From UBA6136 sp964386975 (lineage in GTDB: Bacteria > Pseudomonadota > Gammaproteobacteria > Methylococcales > Methylococcaceae): a stretch of 64,000 nt of DNA. The position numbers were made by a program, and so were the translations under genes. The notes under the pieces were generated by a model, which was not told where the DNA came from, ran no database searches, and worked only from the letters and a program-made list of their open reading frames with translations. Where the stretch lies: positions 1-64,000 of the forward strand of contig CAYLUS010000008.1 in assembly GCA_964386975.1 (NCBI GenBank), written 5' to 3'. Shown in pieces: positions 17,505 through 27,394 of the stretch (position 1 is its first letter; the number at the start of each line of letters is the position of its first letter).

Positions 17505-18091
17505 TTAGGGCATTGCCTTACAAAGTCATGAACGGCGCCTCTGACTCTTGCATCGAGGGGGATGGTGTAGGGTTGAGGACCAATCTTGAGGTTGAGTTCG
17601 CTGAAATCCGCTGGTGTGGACCGGATCAATGCGTTTTTGAAGCCGTCAATGCCCTCCAGATCCACGGCATACTGGTCCGGCTGTTCACCTGCCTCGCTAC
17701 GAATGGTCCGGACGAGGGTGATGTCTTCCCCCTCGCTGGTCATCCAGACCATTGCATCGGTCTTGAAAAGTTCGCTCAGTATCTTGCCCCTGAAAGCCCG
17801 ATTGAGAGGTCCAAGGCTGATGGCACGGATTTCGCCGGCGCAGACCAAGGTTAGGCTGGGCAGTTGCTGGTAGCACATTGAGGGACAGTTCACGTTTTGC
17901 GGAACCAGACAGGGCCGGCAGGCCGGATCAAAGTTGGAAAAATCCGCTCGGCGAAAGAACTCCAGTCGCTCGCCACGAAAAATCGGAAAATCAAGAATGA
18001 CCGGCTCGAGTTCAGGTGAATCCGGGCCGGCGCTCATGGTCGGCTGGAACCAAAACAGAAGAAGGACAGACAAAATGAGCAGCCGAGACAA
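17501..18091 (-). CDS. Exported hypothetical protein with cysteine-rich centre
   Basis: I do not recognise a family. The TTG at 18091 begins a hydrophobic signal peptide (LLILSVLLLFWFQPTMSAG). The mature part has four to six cysteines between residues 55 and 85 (PACRPCLVP, NCPSMCYQQ, LVCAGEI), suggesting disulfides in the periplasm, and ends with a C near the terminus. Its stop overlaps the convergent VTT gene by four bases. Confidence 0.6.
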   Translation of the reverse strand: MSRLLILSVLLLFWFQPTMSAGPDSPELEPVILDFPIFRGERLEFFRRADFSNFDPACRPCLVPQNVNCPSMCYQQLPSLTLVCAGEIRAISLGPLNRAFRGKILSELFKTDAMVWMTSEGEDITLVRTIRSEAGEQPDQYAVDLEGIDGFKNALIRSTPADFSELNLKIGPQPYTIPLDARVRGAVHDFVRQCPN

Positions 18092-18199
18092 GGGAGGATG
18101 TCCATGGAGTTGAGAGCGATCTATTCTATCGTTTCAGGACCGGGCGATCGGTGAAGTCCACTCCTTCGACCTGTTGCTATTGCCTTCAAATTCCCTGAG

Positions 18200-19312
18200 G
18201 TGTCAGTGGCCCGCAAGATTGACAGTAATCCTAAGTCCGGCAGTCGCTTGCCACGGCCTCCAAAGGGGGCTGGAGTCCGCAAGACGCCTGCAGTCGGTTC
18301 CAAGCGCTATCCGGCTGCCAAAAGCGCCAAGCGTCCAGCAACCCATCCTCTGGAGCGCCTCGGCTACCTCACACTTGAACTGGTATTTCTCGCAATCGCG
18401 GGGCTGGTTGCCACGATTTCCGTACTGGGCCACGCGGCGCATTGGTTTGGCGGGATCGGTTTGACAGAGAGTCTTTTGCCGTTCTCAGGGACCGTCTTCG
18501 GGCTCGCCATCGCCGGCTCACTGTTTCTCTGGCTTTGGGGGCACATCCACCAGCGTTTGGTGGCCGGAGGACCCAAAAGACCCGCCTTGGTGGCGTTTCT
18601 GGTGTTCATGGCAGCCCTCGTCTTTGCCATGCGGCCTTCGTTCAAAGACGACCTAGCCAGTCTCAAGTCGCTTGTGGGAGGTACGGAGCAAGCAGGACGG
18701 GTGACCATCGCCCATCAGGTCTATGCCAACTACCGGCGCAGCGAGCTCGACGGCGTATTAGTGATGCTCGAACGCTCAAGGCCCTATCTAGAGGAAATCC
18801 GCAAGGCGTCCAAGGCCTTTAATGTCAACGGCGAAATCCTGGTCGGAATCGCGATGGCTGAATCCTCGTTTTTACCCAGAGACAGTCAGGATGGGGGACG
18901 CGGCTTGTTTCAGATCACCGCTATTCCGGCCGTGATCTCATCAAAAGTGGCTGGCCAACTACACGTGCCGAAGCCCGATCCCAATCGCCCGGAAGATGCT
19001 GCCTACCTGGCCGCTGCTACGTTTGATCACTACCTCCGGCAAATGCACGGCGATCTTTTTTTGGGGCTTCTGGCCTATAACATCGGCCCGCGGAATGGAG
19101 GACTCCGATCGATCATGGAGCAATATGGTGCCAAGGACTTCTCCACGATTCAGCCTTATCTCAAGTTACTGCCGCGTGATTACCCGATACGGGTTCTGAC
19201 CGGCGCTCTGGCCTTTCGATTATGGGGGCACTTTGGCACCTTGCCCCGCTATGAGGATGGGGAAAATGCGAGAACTATACAAGCGCTTGGAATACCGGGA
19301 CTTGATATCTGA
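18200..19312 (+). CDS. Membrane-anchored lytic transglycosylase-like protein (SLT domain)
   Basis: 370 residues. A basic N-terminus is followed by three hydrophobic segments between about residues 55 and 155. A periplasmic goose-lysozyme/SLT-type domain follows, with ILVGIAMAESSFLP carrying the catalytic-type Glu, then GGRGLFQIT and LLAYNIGPRNGG. These features match family 1 lytic transglycosylases that cleave peptidoglycan. The GTG at 18200 is the likely start; a second GTG lies six bases on. It is followed by a secreted protease gene on the same strand. Confidence 0.75.
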   Translation: MSVARKIDSNPKSGSRLPRPPKGAGVRKTPAVGSKRYPAAKSAKRPATHPLERLGYLTLELVFLAIAGLVATISVLGHAAHWFGGIGLTESLLPFSGTVFGLAIAGSLFLWLWGHIHQRLVAGGPKRPALVAFLVFMAALVFAMRPSFKDDLASLKSLVGGTEQAGRVTIAHQVYANYRRSELDGVLVMLERSRPYLEEIRKASKAFNVNGEILVGIAMAESSFLPRDSQDGGRGLFQITAIPAVISSKVAGQLHVPKPDPNRPEDAAYLAAATFDHYLRQMHGDLFLGLLAYNIGPRNGGLRSIMEQYGAKDFSTIQPYLKLLPRDYPIRVLTGALAFRLWGHFGTLPRYEDGENARTIQALGIPGLDI

Positions 19313-19364
19313 AACGTCGGTCAGGCTGGGCCTATCGATTCGACCATCGGGCTTGTTTGTGTGG

Positions 19365-20054
19365 ATGTTAAGGTGCCTGTGTTTGCTGCTTCCGGCCTTC
19401 TTGGTCAAGGCTGAGCCCAGTCAGTCGCTGGCCCAGACCGTCGTCCAGATTAAGGGTACAGATGCCGGGGGGCGTTTTTATTTCGGCTCGGGCGTTCTGA
19501 TTGATCAGGAGTGGGTGGCGACCAATTGCCATGTCGTCCGTCAGGGCGGGCGTGTGCTCGTCCTCAGGGCCGGTCAGGGCTTCAAGGCCACCCGACTCAA
19601 GGCTGACCCTTTCAAGGACCTCTGCCTTCTCAAAGTCCCGGGTATCGGCTCGCACGGCGCACGTCTGAGGACCGGAGTGGTGCCTCGCCCCGGGTCCATG
19701 GTCTCTTACTACGGATTCCCCAGAGCCTTGGGAATGTCTTACGCGGAGGGACGTGTCACGCAAGTCTATCCGCTGATGGGCGGTGCTCTCATCCAGACGA
19801 CGGCCTTTTTCACGCTGGGGGGGAGTGGCGGAGGCCTATTCGATGCCAAGGGGCGACTGGCGGGCCTTGCAACCTTCCTGACGCCTGGGCACTCCGGTGC
19901 CTACTTCGTGATTCCTTCAACCTGGGTCGAGGGCGTCCGCCACAAACCCGAGATGCCTATAACGCCCCTGACGGGCAAAGCCTTTTGGGAGGACGCGGAG
20001 GGGGTTGCGGCTTTCCTGAAAGGGCAGAAAGTGATCAAGGCCCCTGCGCCATAA
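19365..20054 (+). CDS. Exported trypsin-like (HtrA-fold) serine protease without PDZ
   Basis: A single chymotrypsin-fold domain of about 229 residues. His56 in ATNCHVV, Asp85 in FKDLCLLKV and Ser154 in GGSGGGLFD form an intact triad in HtrA-type context, but no PDZ domain follows. I propose the ATG at 19365 because it begins the hydrophobic signal MLRCLCLLLPAFLVKA and avoids overlap with the preceding gene. In-frame starts at 19233, 19251 and 19266 also exist. It may act in envelope quality control; this is inference. Confidence 0.75.
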   Translation: MLRCLCLLLPAFLVKAEPSQSLAQTVVQIKGTDAGGRFYFGSGVLIDQEWVATNCHVVRQGGRVLVLRAGQGFKATRLKADPFKDLCLLKVPGIGSHGARLRTGVVPRPGSMVSYYGFPRALGMSYAEGRVTQVYPLMGGALIQTTAFFTLGGSGGGLFDAKGRLAGLATFLTPGHSGAYFVIPSTWVEGVRHKPEMPITPLTGKAFWEDAEGVAAFLKGQKVIKAPAP

Positions 20055-20201
20055 CGAACCCGGGCGATTTTCAATCGCTTGATCGCTCCGATGGGGTTGG
20101 CACATGCGGCGGGGTTTGCCGAGCGTGCTTCTGTTAGACTGATTTTAGCTTCGCCAAAGTGGCGGGGTAGTTCCATTCAATGCTTGGAGACGGGGAATCA
20201 A

Positions 20202-20690
20202 ATGCGCGTTTTGAGGGTGCTCGGGATCGCGGGGGTGTTTGCTACTGCAGTCGTGTCGATGCCAGTGATGGCAGAGCCTGCAACAGCCGCCAGCAGTTAC
20301 GATGACAGCAGTCAGTATGGTAACTACGCGGGCTACGGCAAGGGCCGCAATCTGGGTGTCCTGCCGATTCTGGCCGACGTCTTCCTGCTCAGACCCGTGG
20401 GTGTGGGCATGACCCTTGTCGGTGGTGCGCTCTTGGTCGCCTCATCCCCTTTTACGGGACTCGCCTCAATTGCCCCCCCTCATGATGCGTTCCAACGCGC
20501 GTCCAACGCGCTGGTTGTCGGACCCGCTGGGTTCACTCTTAACCGACCTCTGGGTGAACTGACCTACCAACGCAGCGGCGTCTATCCCAATCTCACTAAA
20601 CCGGAGGATCGGGGTGAGTCAACGCAGGTCGGGACACCGATGGTGCGACAGACCGTCAAGCCGGCTCAGGCAAAAAACGCGGCGCCCTGA
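20202..20690 (+). CDS. Conserved exported hypothetical protein
   Basis: The ATG at 20202 follows a GGAGACGGGG sequence and starts a clear signal peptide ending VMAEP. The mature protein has a Tyr/Gly-rich segment (SSYDDSSQYGNYAGYGKG) and a hydrophobic hairpin (PILADVFLLRPVGVGMTL to ASSPFTGLAS). It ends with FQRASNALVVGPAGFTLNRPLGELTY, a pattern I have seen in conserved gammaproteobacterial proteins of unknown function. The end overlaps the convergent dipeptidase gene by about 35 bases. Confidence 0.65.
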   Translation: MRVLRVLGIAGVFATAVVSMPVMAEPATAASSYDDSSQYGNYAGYGKGRNLGVLPILADVFLLRPVGVGMTLVGGALLVASSPFTGLASIAPPHDAFQRASNALVVGPAGFTLNRPLGELTYQRSGVYPNLTKPEDRGESTQVGTPMVRQTVKPAQAKNAAP

Positions 20691-21297
20691 AATCCAGATC
20701 GAGGATCGGTTGGTTCTCGCAGCCGTTGAAATTGAAATGCCACCATTCCTGGGGCAAGACCTCAAATCCGACGTGGCGCATCACATTCTGTAGCAAGCGA
20801 CTGTTGGCTTGTGTGGCGGGGTCCCCGCCGGTGTAACCCGTGTGAGCGCGCGGTGAAAATTCGTCAAAGGCGGATGGCATTTCGAGCCTTTTGCCGTTGG
20901 ATCGCTCAAACAGGCCGACGTCCACGGCACAACCGCGGTTATGCATCGAACCTGTGCTGGGGTCGGCGACAAATCCCTGTCTTCGCTGCTCAGGCGTAGC
21001 CTCTTGCCAAAGGGTTTGGGTCACCGAGTAGGGCCGGTAGGCGTCATAAATGACAATGCCAAGGCCTTGGGCTGCGAGTGCTTGATGCGCTTTGATCAGC
21101 GCTGCGGCCGGCGCCTGCAGGAGGAGAGCCCGTGCCTTGGGGTAGAGGACCTTGCCGGTGAAGTTCTGGGTTGTGGCATAGCGGATGTCGAGGACGAGTG
21201 TCGGGTCCATCGCCTTAAGGTCAGCGAGTGGTGGCGGGGGGGGTTGCATCGGCTGCCAGGTGCACGCTGAGACGAACCCAACAAGGAACCCGGCCAT
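20656..21297 (-). CDS. D-alanyl-D-alanine dipeptidase-like protein (VanX/DdpX family)
   Basis: Zinc peptidase of the M15D family. SMHNRGCAVDVGL supplies the SxHxxGxAxD zinc motif and QEWWHFNF the catalytic Glu and the last zinc histidine. DIRYATTQNFTGKVLY and YDAYRPY are also typical. A hydrophobic N-terminus ending FVSAC could be a lipoprotein signal. The ATG at 21297 avoids overlap with fumC; a GTG at 21327 would overlap it by about 20 bases. In non-resistant bacteria such enzymes probably recycle D-Ala-D-Ala; there are no other van genes here. Confidence 0.85.
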   Translation of the reverse strand: MAGFLVGFVSACTWQPMQPPPPPLADLKAMDPTLVLDIRYATTQNFTGKVLYPKARALLLQAPAAALIKAHQALAAQGLGIVIYDAYRPYSVTQTLWQEATPEQRRQGFVADPSTGSMHNRGCAVDVGLFERSNGKRLEMPSAFDEFSPRAHTGYTGGDPATQANSRLLQNVMRHVGFEVLPQEWWHFNFNGCENQPILDLDFRAPRFLPEPA

Positions 21298-21307
21298 AAG
21301 TCCGAAG

Positions 21308-22696
21308 CTATTCGCTGGAGATACCACCTGAAGTCAGAGTCTTGGGGTCGAGCAGCCGCTCCAGTTCGGTTCTTGAAATCCCGGTCATCTCCTCGGCTAC
21401 ATCAACAATCGGACGCCGCGAGGCATAGGCCTTTTTGGCAATTTCAGCGGCCTTTAGGTAACCGATCACCGGGTTCAGAGCCGTTACCAGAATCGGATTC
21501 AGGGCCAGTGAGCGTTTTAGGTTCTCCTCCTGCACTTCAAATCCTTGGATCGCCTTTTGTGCGAGGAGGCGAGAGGCATTTGCCAGAAGTTCGATACTTT
21601 GCAAGAGGTTGTAAGCGATCACCGGGAGCATGACATTCAATTGAAAGGACCCGGACTGGCCTGCAAGTGTGACAGTTGCGTCATTGCCGATAACCTGAGC
21701 CGCTACCATCGCCACGGATTCGGGGATCACTGGGTTGACTTTGCCAGGCATGATCGAACTGCCGGGTTGAAGCGCCGGCAGGGCAATTTCGGCAAGGCCT
21801 GCCAGGGGACCTGAATTCATCCAGCGCAGGTCATTGGCAATTTTCATCAGACTGACGGCGACGGTTTTAAGCTGCCCTGAAATCTCAACCGCGGCGTCCT
21901 GGGCGCTCAGGCTTTCGAAAAAGTTGCGGTTGGGTTCAAACCCAAGGCCTGTTTTTTGGGCCAGGGATCGCGAGATCCGTGCGGCAAATTCAGGATGGGC
22001 ATTGATGCCGGTGCCAACGGCAGTGCCACCCTGGGCCAGACGAAGCAGCCGGGGTAGTGCGGATTCAATGCGAGCAATTCCGTTTCGCACCTGCAGGGCC
22101 CAGCCCAGAAGTTCCTGCTCCAGGGTGATGGGCATGGCGTCCATCAGATGGGTGCGTCCCGTTTTAACGGTGCCCTTTAGTCCATGAGCCCGATCCTCGA
22201 TGACCGCAGCCAGCGTGTCAAGCGCCGGCAACAAACGCGTTTTGCACTCCTGCGCAACACTGATGTGAATGGCCGATGGAATCACATCATTACTGCTCTG
22301 ACCCATGTTGACGTGGTCGTTCGGGTTCACCTTCTGACCTGAAACACGGCTAGCCAGGGTCGCGATCACCTCGTTTACGTTCATGTTGGTGCTGGTTCCA
22401 GACCCGGTCTGGAAAATATCCACCGGAAAGGCATCCTGATGCCGGCCTTCGATAATTTCTTCCGCAGCACCTTGAATGGCGACGGCCAGTTGTGCATCCA
22501 AAAGGCCCAGATCCTGATTGACTTCCGCCGCCGCACACTTGATCAAGGCAACGGCCCGGATAAAGGCATGCGGCATGCGAAGACCGCTGACCGGAAAATT
22601 CTCGACGGCTCGCTGGGTCTGGGCAGCGTAGAGAGCATCTACGGGAACGTTGAGTTCCCCCATGCTGTCACGTTCGACTCTAAAGGCTGGGCTCAT
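21308..22696 (-). CDS. fumC: Class II fumarate hydratase
   Basis: Iron-independent fumarase converting fumarate to malate, 462 residues. Seen: FQTGSGTSTNMNVNEVIA near residue 96, the active-site loop GSSIMPGKVNPV, and GRTHLMDAMPITL. It lies in a minus-strand block with a glutaredoxin-like gene and metH upstream and overlaps the former's stop by 17 bases. With sdh nearby, the window covers two consecutive TCA steps, though in separate operons. Confidence 0.96.
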   Translation of the reverse strand: MSPAFRVERDSMGELNVPVDALYAAQTQRAVENFPVSGLRMPHAFIRAVALIKCAAAEVNQDLGLLDAQLAVAIQGAAEEIIEGRHQDAFPVDIFQTGSGTSTNMNVNEVIATLASRVSGQKVNPNDHVNMGQSSNDVIPSAIHISVAQECKTRLLPALDTLAAVIEDRAHGLKGTVKTGRTHLMDAMPITLEQELLGWALQVRNGIARIESALPRLLRLAQGGTAVGTGINAHPEFAARISRSLAQKTGLGFEPNRNFFESLSAQDAAVEISGQLKTVAVSLMKIANDLRWMNSGPLAGLAEIALPALQPGSSIMPGKVNPVIPESVAMVAAQVIGNDATVTLAGQSGSFQLNVMLPVIAYNLLQSIELLANASRLLAQKAIQGFEVQEENLKRSLALNPILVTALNPVIGYLKAAEIAKKAYASRRPIVDVAEEMTGISRTELERLLDPKTLTSGGISSE

Positions 22697-22982
22697 GGGT
22701 AGTCTTGGAATTCAGAAAAGGTGAAGGCCCCTCCGGGCCAAGAAAAACCTGAAGCGCATGCGCGTCAAATGGCCAGTCCAGCTCGGCGCCGGTATCGCTG
22801 CGCCGAAGCACAGGGACACGCGCGCCATAGCGTGACATGAGAACCGCCTGGTCCGCAATCTCAGTGAGGCAAAGCGCCAAGGCGCCCTCGCGCATTCGGC
22901 ACTCCTTCTCAATCAAGGCCTCGGCCAACTCACACAGGTGGCAGCCAGAGGTCCCGAAGAGAATAAGCTGGGCCTGCGTCAT
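22680..22982 (-). CDS. Glutaredoxin-like protein (DUF836)
   Basis: A 100-residue thioredoxin-fold protein with the N-terminal LILFGTSGCHLCELAEALI, whose CHLC redox pair is typical of the glutaredoxin-like DUF836 family, and the cis-proline strand RVPVLRR. Target unknown. It starts ten bases after the metH stop and overlaps fumC, indicating an operon of metH, this gene and fumC. Confidence 0.8.
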   Translation of the reverse strand: MTQAQLILFGTSGCHLCELAEALIEKECRMREGALALCLTEIADQAVLMSRYGARVPVLRRSDTGAELDWPFDAHALQVFLGPEGPSPFLNSKTTHEPSL

Positions 22983-22991
22983 CCCGCCCGA

Positions 22992-25900
22992 TCAGTCGGG
23001 ATCATAGGCCAGATTGGGTGCCAGCCAGCGCTCCACATCGGCGATCTTGAGAGATTTTCGTTGCGCATAGTTCTCGATCTGATCACGCGCGATCTTGCCG
23101 ACATTGAAGTAGCGTGAGGCCGGGTGCGAAAGGTACCAGCCGCTGACCGAGGACGCTGGGGTCATGGCAAAGGATTCGGTCAGTGCGATGCCGGTGCGCT
23201 CGGTGGCATCGAGAATGTCAAAAAGGGTTCGCTTTTCTGTGTGGTCGGGGCAGGCAGGGTAGCCAGGCGCAGGTCGGATGCCCTGGTATTCCTCGCGAAT
23301 CAAGGCCTCGTTATTGAGTGTTTCGCTGGTCGCATAACCCCAGAACTCCGTTCTCACCCTTCGATGCAAGTGTTCGGCAAATGCCTCTGCCAACCGGTCT
23401 GCCAGCGCTTTGAGCATGATGCTGCTGTAGTCATCGTGGGCCTTCTCAAAGCGCTCGATGTGCGTTTCAATGCCAATGCCCGCAGTGACCGCAAATGCAC
23501 CAATATAGTCCTCGACGCCGAGATTCTCGGGCGCAATAAAATCAGACAGCGCATAGTTGGGTTGGCCGGGCGGTTTTTGCGCCTGTTGACGCAACTGGTG
23601 GAGAACCCCGATGGGATTCGAGCCGCCGTCAGCCGGATACAGCAGGATATCATCGCCACGTGACTTTGCCGGAAAGAAGCCGAAAACCGCTCGGGCGGTG
23701 AGCCACTCGCCATCCACAATGAGCTGCAACATGGCCTTGGCATCCTCATAAAGGTTCCGCGCCTGCTCCCCGACAATTGCGTCCTCCAGGATTTTGGGAA
23801 AACTGCCGGCCAGTTCCCACGTCTGAAAAAAGGGCGACCAGTCTATGAAGTCGACCAGCGCCGTCAGCGGGTAATGGTCCAGGGTCTGCACGCCAATGAA
23901 ATTGGGGCGTGGCGGGGTATAGTGCTGCCAATCGCCTTTGAAGCGGTTGTCCCGGGCGGCTTGAAGCTTGAGCTGCGGCTGCTGGGATTTGCGGCCGCCA
24001 TGTCGGTTTCTGACCTCCACATATTCACGCCGGATGCCTTCAACGTAGCCCTCGCGAAGGTCCTCGCTCAGAAGGCTGCCTGCAACGCCGACGGCCCGTG
24101 AGGCATCGGTGACGTAGATCGTAGGACCGGCACTGTAGTTCGGTTCGATCTTGACGGCCGTGTGTGCCCTTGACGTGGTCGCGCCACCGATCATGAGGGG
24201 TGCGGTAAAGCCCTGACGCTGCATTTCTTTGGCGACATGCACCATCTCTTCAAGAGACGGCGTGATTAGGCCCGAGAGGCCAATAATGTCGACGGCATGC
24301 TCCCTGGCTGCCTCAAGAATCCGCTCGCAGGGTTGCATGACCCCAAGGTCGATGACTTCAAAGCCGTTGCACTGCAAAACCACACCGACAATGTTTTTGC
24401 CAATGTCATGAACGTCGCCCTTGACCGTGGCCATCAGGATGCGGCCATTCGAGCGGGGCTGGGGGTTTTGTGCCTTTTCCTCTTCCATGAAGGGCATCAG
24501 GTAAGCGACAGACTTTTTCATGACGCGGGCCGACTTGACCACCTGCGGAAGGAACATCTTGCCCGCGCCGAAAAGGTCGCCGACCACATTCATGCCGCTC
24601 ATCAGCGGGCCCTCAATCACATGCAGGGGACGATCGAACAGCTGGCGGGCCTCTTCGGTATCCACCTCGATGAATTCATCAATTCCTTTTACGAGCGCAT
24701 GTTCAAGACGTTTTTCTACCGGCAGTGAGCGCCATGCCTGATCTTCCTTCCGGTCGCTGGCGGAGGCATCGGCGCGAAACCGCTCGGCCATCGCGAGCAG
24801 TCGATCCGTTGCATCTGGCCGTTTGGCCAGCATGACATCTTCGATAGCATCCCTGAGTTCTTTTGGGACTTCCTCATAGATGCCCAGCTGGCCGGCATTG
24901 ACAATACCCATGTCCATGCCGTTTCGGATGGCATGAAACAGAAAGACGGCATGAATTGCCTCACGGACACCATCGTTACCCCGGAATGAAAAGGAAACGT
25001 TGGAGACACCGCCGGAGACCAGCGCATGCGGGAGGGAGGTCTTGATGATCTTGACCGCTTCGATAAAGTCCAAGCCGTAGCGATCATGTTCCTCAATGCC
25101 GGTCGCCACGGCAAAGATGTTCGGATCAAAGATGATGTNNNNNNNNNNACCACACCATCAAGCAGTTCACAATATCCTGTCTCAAAGATGATGTCTTCGG
25201 CCGGGAACCCGATGGCCTGCGTGAGGAGATGGTAGGCCCGCGTGCAGATCTCCACCTTGCGCTGGACGGTGTCTGCCTGCCCGACTTCGTCAAAGGCCAT
25301 GACGATCACCGCCGCACCATAGCGGCGACACAAGCGCGCCTGCTTTAGAAAGGCCGCCTCTCCCTCCTTCATCGAAATTGAATTGACGATGCCCTTGCCC
25401 TGAATGCACTTGAGGCCGGCCTCGAGAATGTCCCATTTGGACGAGTCCAGCATGATTGGGACACGGGCAATATCAGGTTCGGCGGCCAGGAGGTTCAGGA
25501 AGCGAACCATTGCGGCCTTCGAATCCAGCATCCCCTCATCCATGTTGATGTCAATGATCTGGGCGCCGTTCTCGACTTGCTGACGAGCCACTTCGACGGC
25601 TTCTTCGTAGCGCTCCTCGCGAATGAGGCGTCTGAAGGCCGCAGAGCCTGTGACATTGGTTCTCTCGCCGATATTGACGAACAAGGTTTCAGCTTCGATC
25701 GTCAGGGGTTCCAGCCCAGCGAGGCGACACGCTGGCATCGGTGTGGGGATCTGTCGTGGGGAAAACCCCTGAACGGCATCATGAATGGCGCGAATATGAG
25801 GGGGACGGGTGCCGCAACAGCCGCCGATGATGTTCAGGAAACCCTGCTCTGCCCATTCAGCAATTTCATGGGCCATGGCCTCCGGGGATTCATCGTATTC

Positions 25901-26758
25901 CCCAAACTCATTCGGTAGTCCCGCATTGGGATGCGCCGACACATGCGTGTCGGCAATGGATGAGAGTTCTTCGATGTACTGCCGGAGTTGCTTGGCGCCA
26001 AGCGCACAATTGAAACCAAACGAGATGGGATTGGCATGGCGCAGTGAATGCCAGAAGGCAGCGACGGTTTGTCCTGAGAGCGTTCTGCCGGAGGCATCTG
26101 TGATCGTGCCTGAGATCATGATGGGCAGGGCGATCCCATGGGTCTCGGAAAACTGTTCGACTGCAAAGACCGCTGCCTTGGCGTTGAGGGTGTCAAACAC
26201 GGTCTCGATCAAAATCAGGTCGCAGCCCCCATCCACCAGACCCTGAATGGATTCGAGGTAACCCTCGACCAGTTCGTCAAAGTTGACATTACGATATCCA
26301 GGGTCATTGACGTCCGGCGAGATGGTGGCTGTCCGGCTGGTCGGCCCCAGAACTCCTGCCACATAGCGGGGACGATCTGGCGTTCTGAGGGTCATGGCAT
26401 CGCAGACCGATCGGGCCAGACGCGTTGCCTCGACATTGAGCTCATAAACCAGACTTTCCATGCCGTAGTCGGCCATGCTGATCCGGTTGGAGTTGAAGGT
26501 GTTGGTCTCAAGGATGTCTGCGCCGGCCTCCAGATAGGCCATTTGGATGGCGCTGATGATCTCCGGTTGCGTCAGGCTGAGAAGGTCATTGTTGCCCTTG
26601 AGGTCGCTGGGCCAGTCGCTGAATCGTTGGCCGCGATAATCCGCCTCACTCAGCCCATAGGTCTGGATCATGGTCCCCATCGCGCCATCAAGGAAGAGAA
26701 TTCGCTCTTTGAGGTGCGATCGGATCTGTTGAGCCAGGGCGGCGTAATCTTTTGCCAT
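22992..26758 (-). CDS. metH: Cobalamin-dependent methionine synthase (interrupted by assembly gap)
   Basis: Transfers methyl from methyltetrahydrofolate to homocysteine using methylcobalamin. All four modules are present in order. The homocysteine domain has FLDGAMGTMIQ and the zinc motif GGCCGTRPPH. The folate domain has FVNIGERTNVTGS. The B12 domain has GDVHDIGKNIVGVV, with the cobalt-ligand histidine. The activation domain ends in RPAPGYPACPDH. The ATG at 26758 begins MAKDYAALAQQI. Ten N at 25139-25148 break the frame as deposited, but removing one 56-base unit bounded by a 13-base repeat restores an open frame of 1236 residues. I therefore regard the gene as intact and the break as an assembly error. 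Confidence 0.93.
25126..25194. other. Probable misassembly: 10-N gap flanked by a 13-base duplication
   Basis: TCAAAGATGATGT occurs at 25126-25138, immediately before the N run, and again at 25182-25194. Between them lie the 10 N and 33 bases that encode nothing resembling MetH. In other MetH proteins EDIIF runs straight into DPNIFAVATG, which is exactly what results if 56 bases are collapsed. Confidence 0.8.
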
Positions 26759-26852
26759 GAATCGTGACGGGCGTTGGGGCGGGAGCGGATGAGTTAGGTC
26801 CAATCGCGTATTGTAGTGGCTACAGCCAAAGCGATAAACCGTCGATGCCAAT

Positions 26853-26869
26853 GTTCCTTGCTAAGGAAC
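26853..26869. promoter_or_regulatory. Perfect 7-base inverted repeat upstream of metH
   Basis: GTTCCTT and AAGGAAC flank GCT, about 95 bases upstream of the metH start and about 115 bases before the divergent exported-protein gene. It could be an operator. It does not match the MetR consensus TGAAnnnnnTTCA, and I see no cobalamin or S-adenosylhomocysteine riboswitch here. Confidence 0.3.
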
Positions 26870-26984
26870 TTTGAAAGATGTCAGAATCTCAAAGCACAAT
26901 GCCACAATCAGGCCAGACCTTAGCGTTTGAACGGAAGCGGGTCGTTGCCTTGTAAACAACAATAACCTCGGCTGGGGGGGACCT

Positions 26985-27380
26985 ATGAAATTCATGTTCA
27001 AGTGCTTGATTCTTTCATTCTCCGTATTGATGGGATGGACCGCAGGCGCGCGGGCAGACATTGCTCTTAAGAATGTCTCTGAAATTGCCGGCACCTGGAA
27101 GCTGGAATCCGTTGCCGCAGGACTCGACAAGCCCAAAATTGACGAAAATCGTTTGTGGGAGTTCCGGGGTGATGGAATCATCGTCACCAGCGGCTACAAC
27201 CGGCACTTCAAGACCAATGACCGCCATGAGTGGTCGTTCAAGATAGAAAACGGCAAGATCGTTGCGGATGACCCGGGCAGACCCGGAAAGACGATCGACT
27301 ATTCGGTCTACAAGATGGAAGGAAATGAACTCATCTTGAAAGGCGGACTCGAAGGGTTTTATTTTTTCAAAAAACAATAA
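26985..27380 (+). CDS. Exported small lipocalin-like hypothetical protein
   Basis: 131 residues with a signal peptide ending GARADIA. The mature domain alternates short strands, with EIAGTWKLESVAAG, LWEFRGDGIIVTSG and FKIENGKIVAD. This resembles small lipocalin-like or DUF-type beta-barrel proteins that open with the GxW strand. No family can be named with confidence. It is separated by 14 bases from a membrane protein gene and is probably co-transcribed with it. Confidence 0.6.
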   Translation: MKFMFKCLILSFSVLMGWTAGARADIALKNVSEIAGTWKLESVAAGLDKPKIDENRLWEFRGDGIIVTSGYNRHFKTNDRHEWSFKIENGKIVADDPGRPGKTIDYSVYKMEGNELILKGGLEGFYFFKKQ

Positions 27381-27394
27381 GGAGCAACTGAGCC

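Noticed and set aside
22992..26758. metH as two separate genes or a pseudogene
   Set aside because: The break coincides with N bases and a 13-base duplication; collapsing it restores the full frame.
26759..26852. Riboswitch upstream of metH
   Set aside because: I could not find the B12-box or the conserved core of S-adenosylhomocysteine riboswitches in this stretch.
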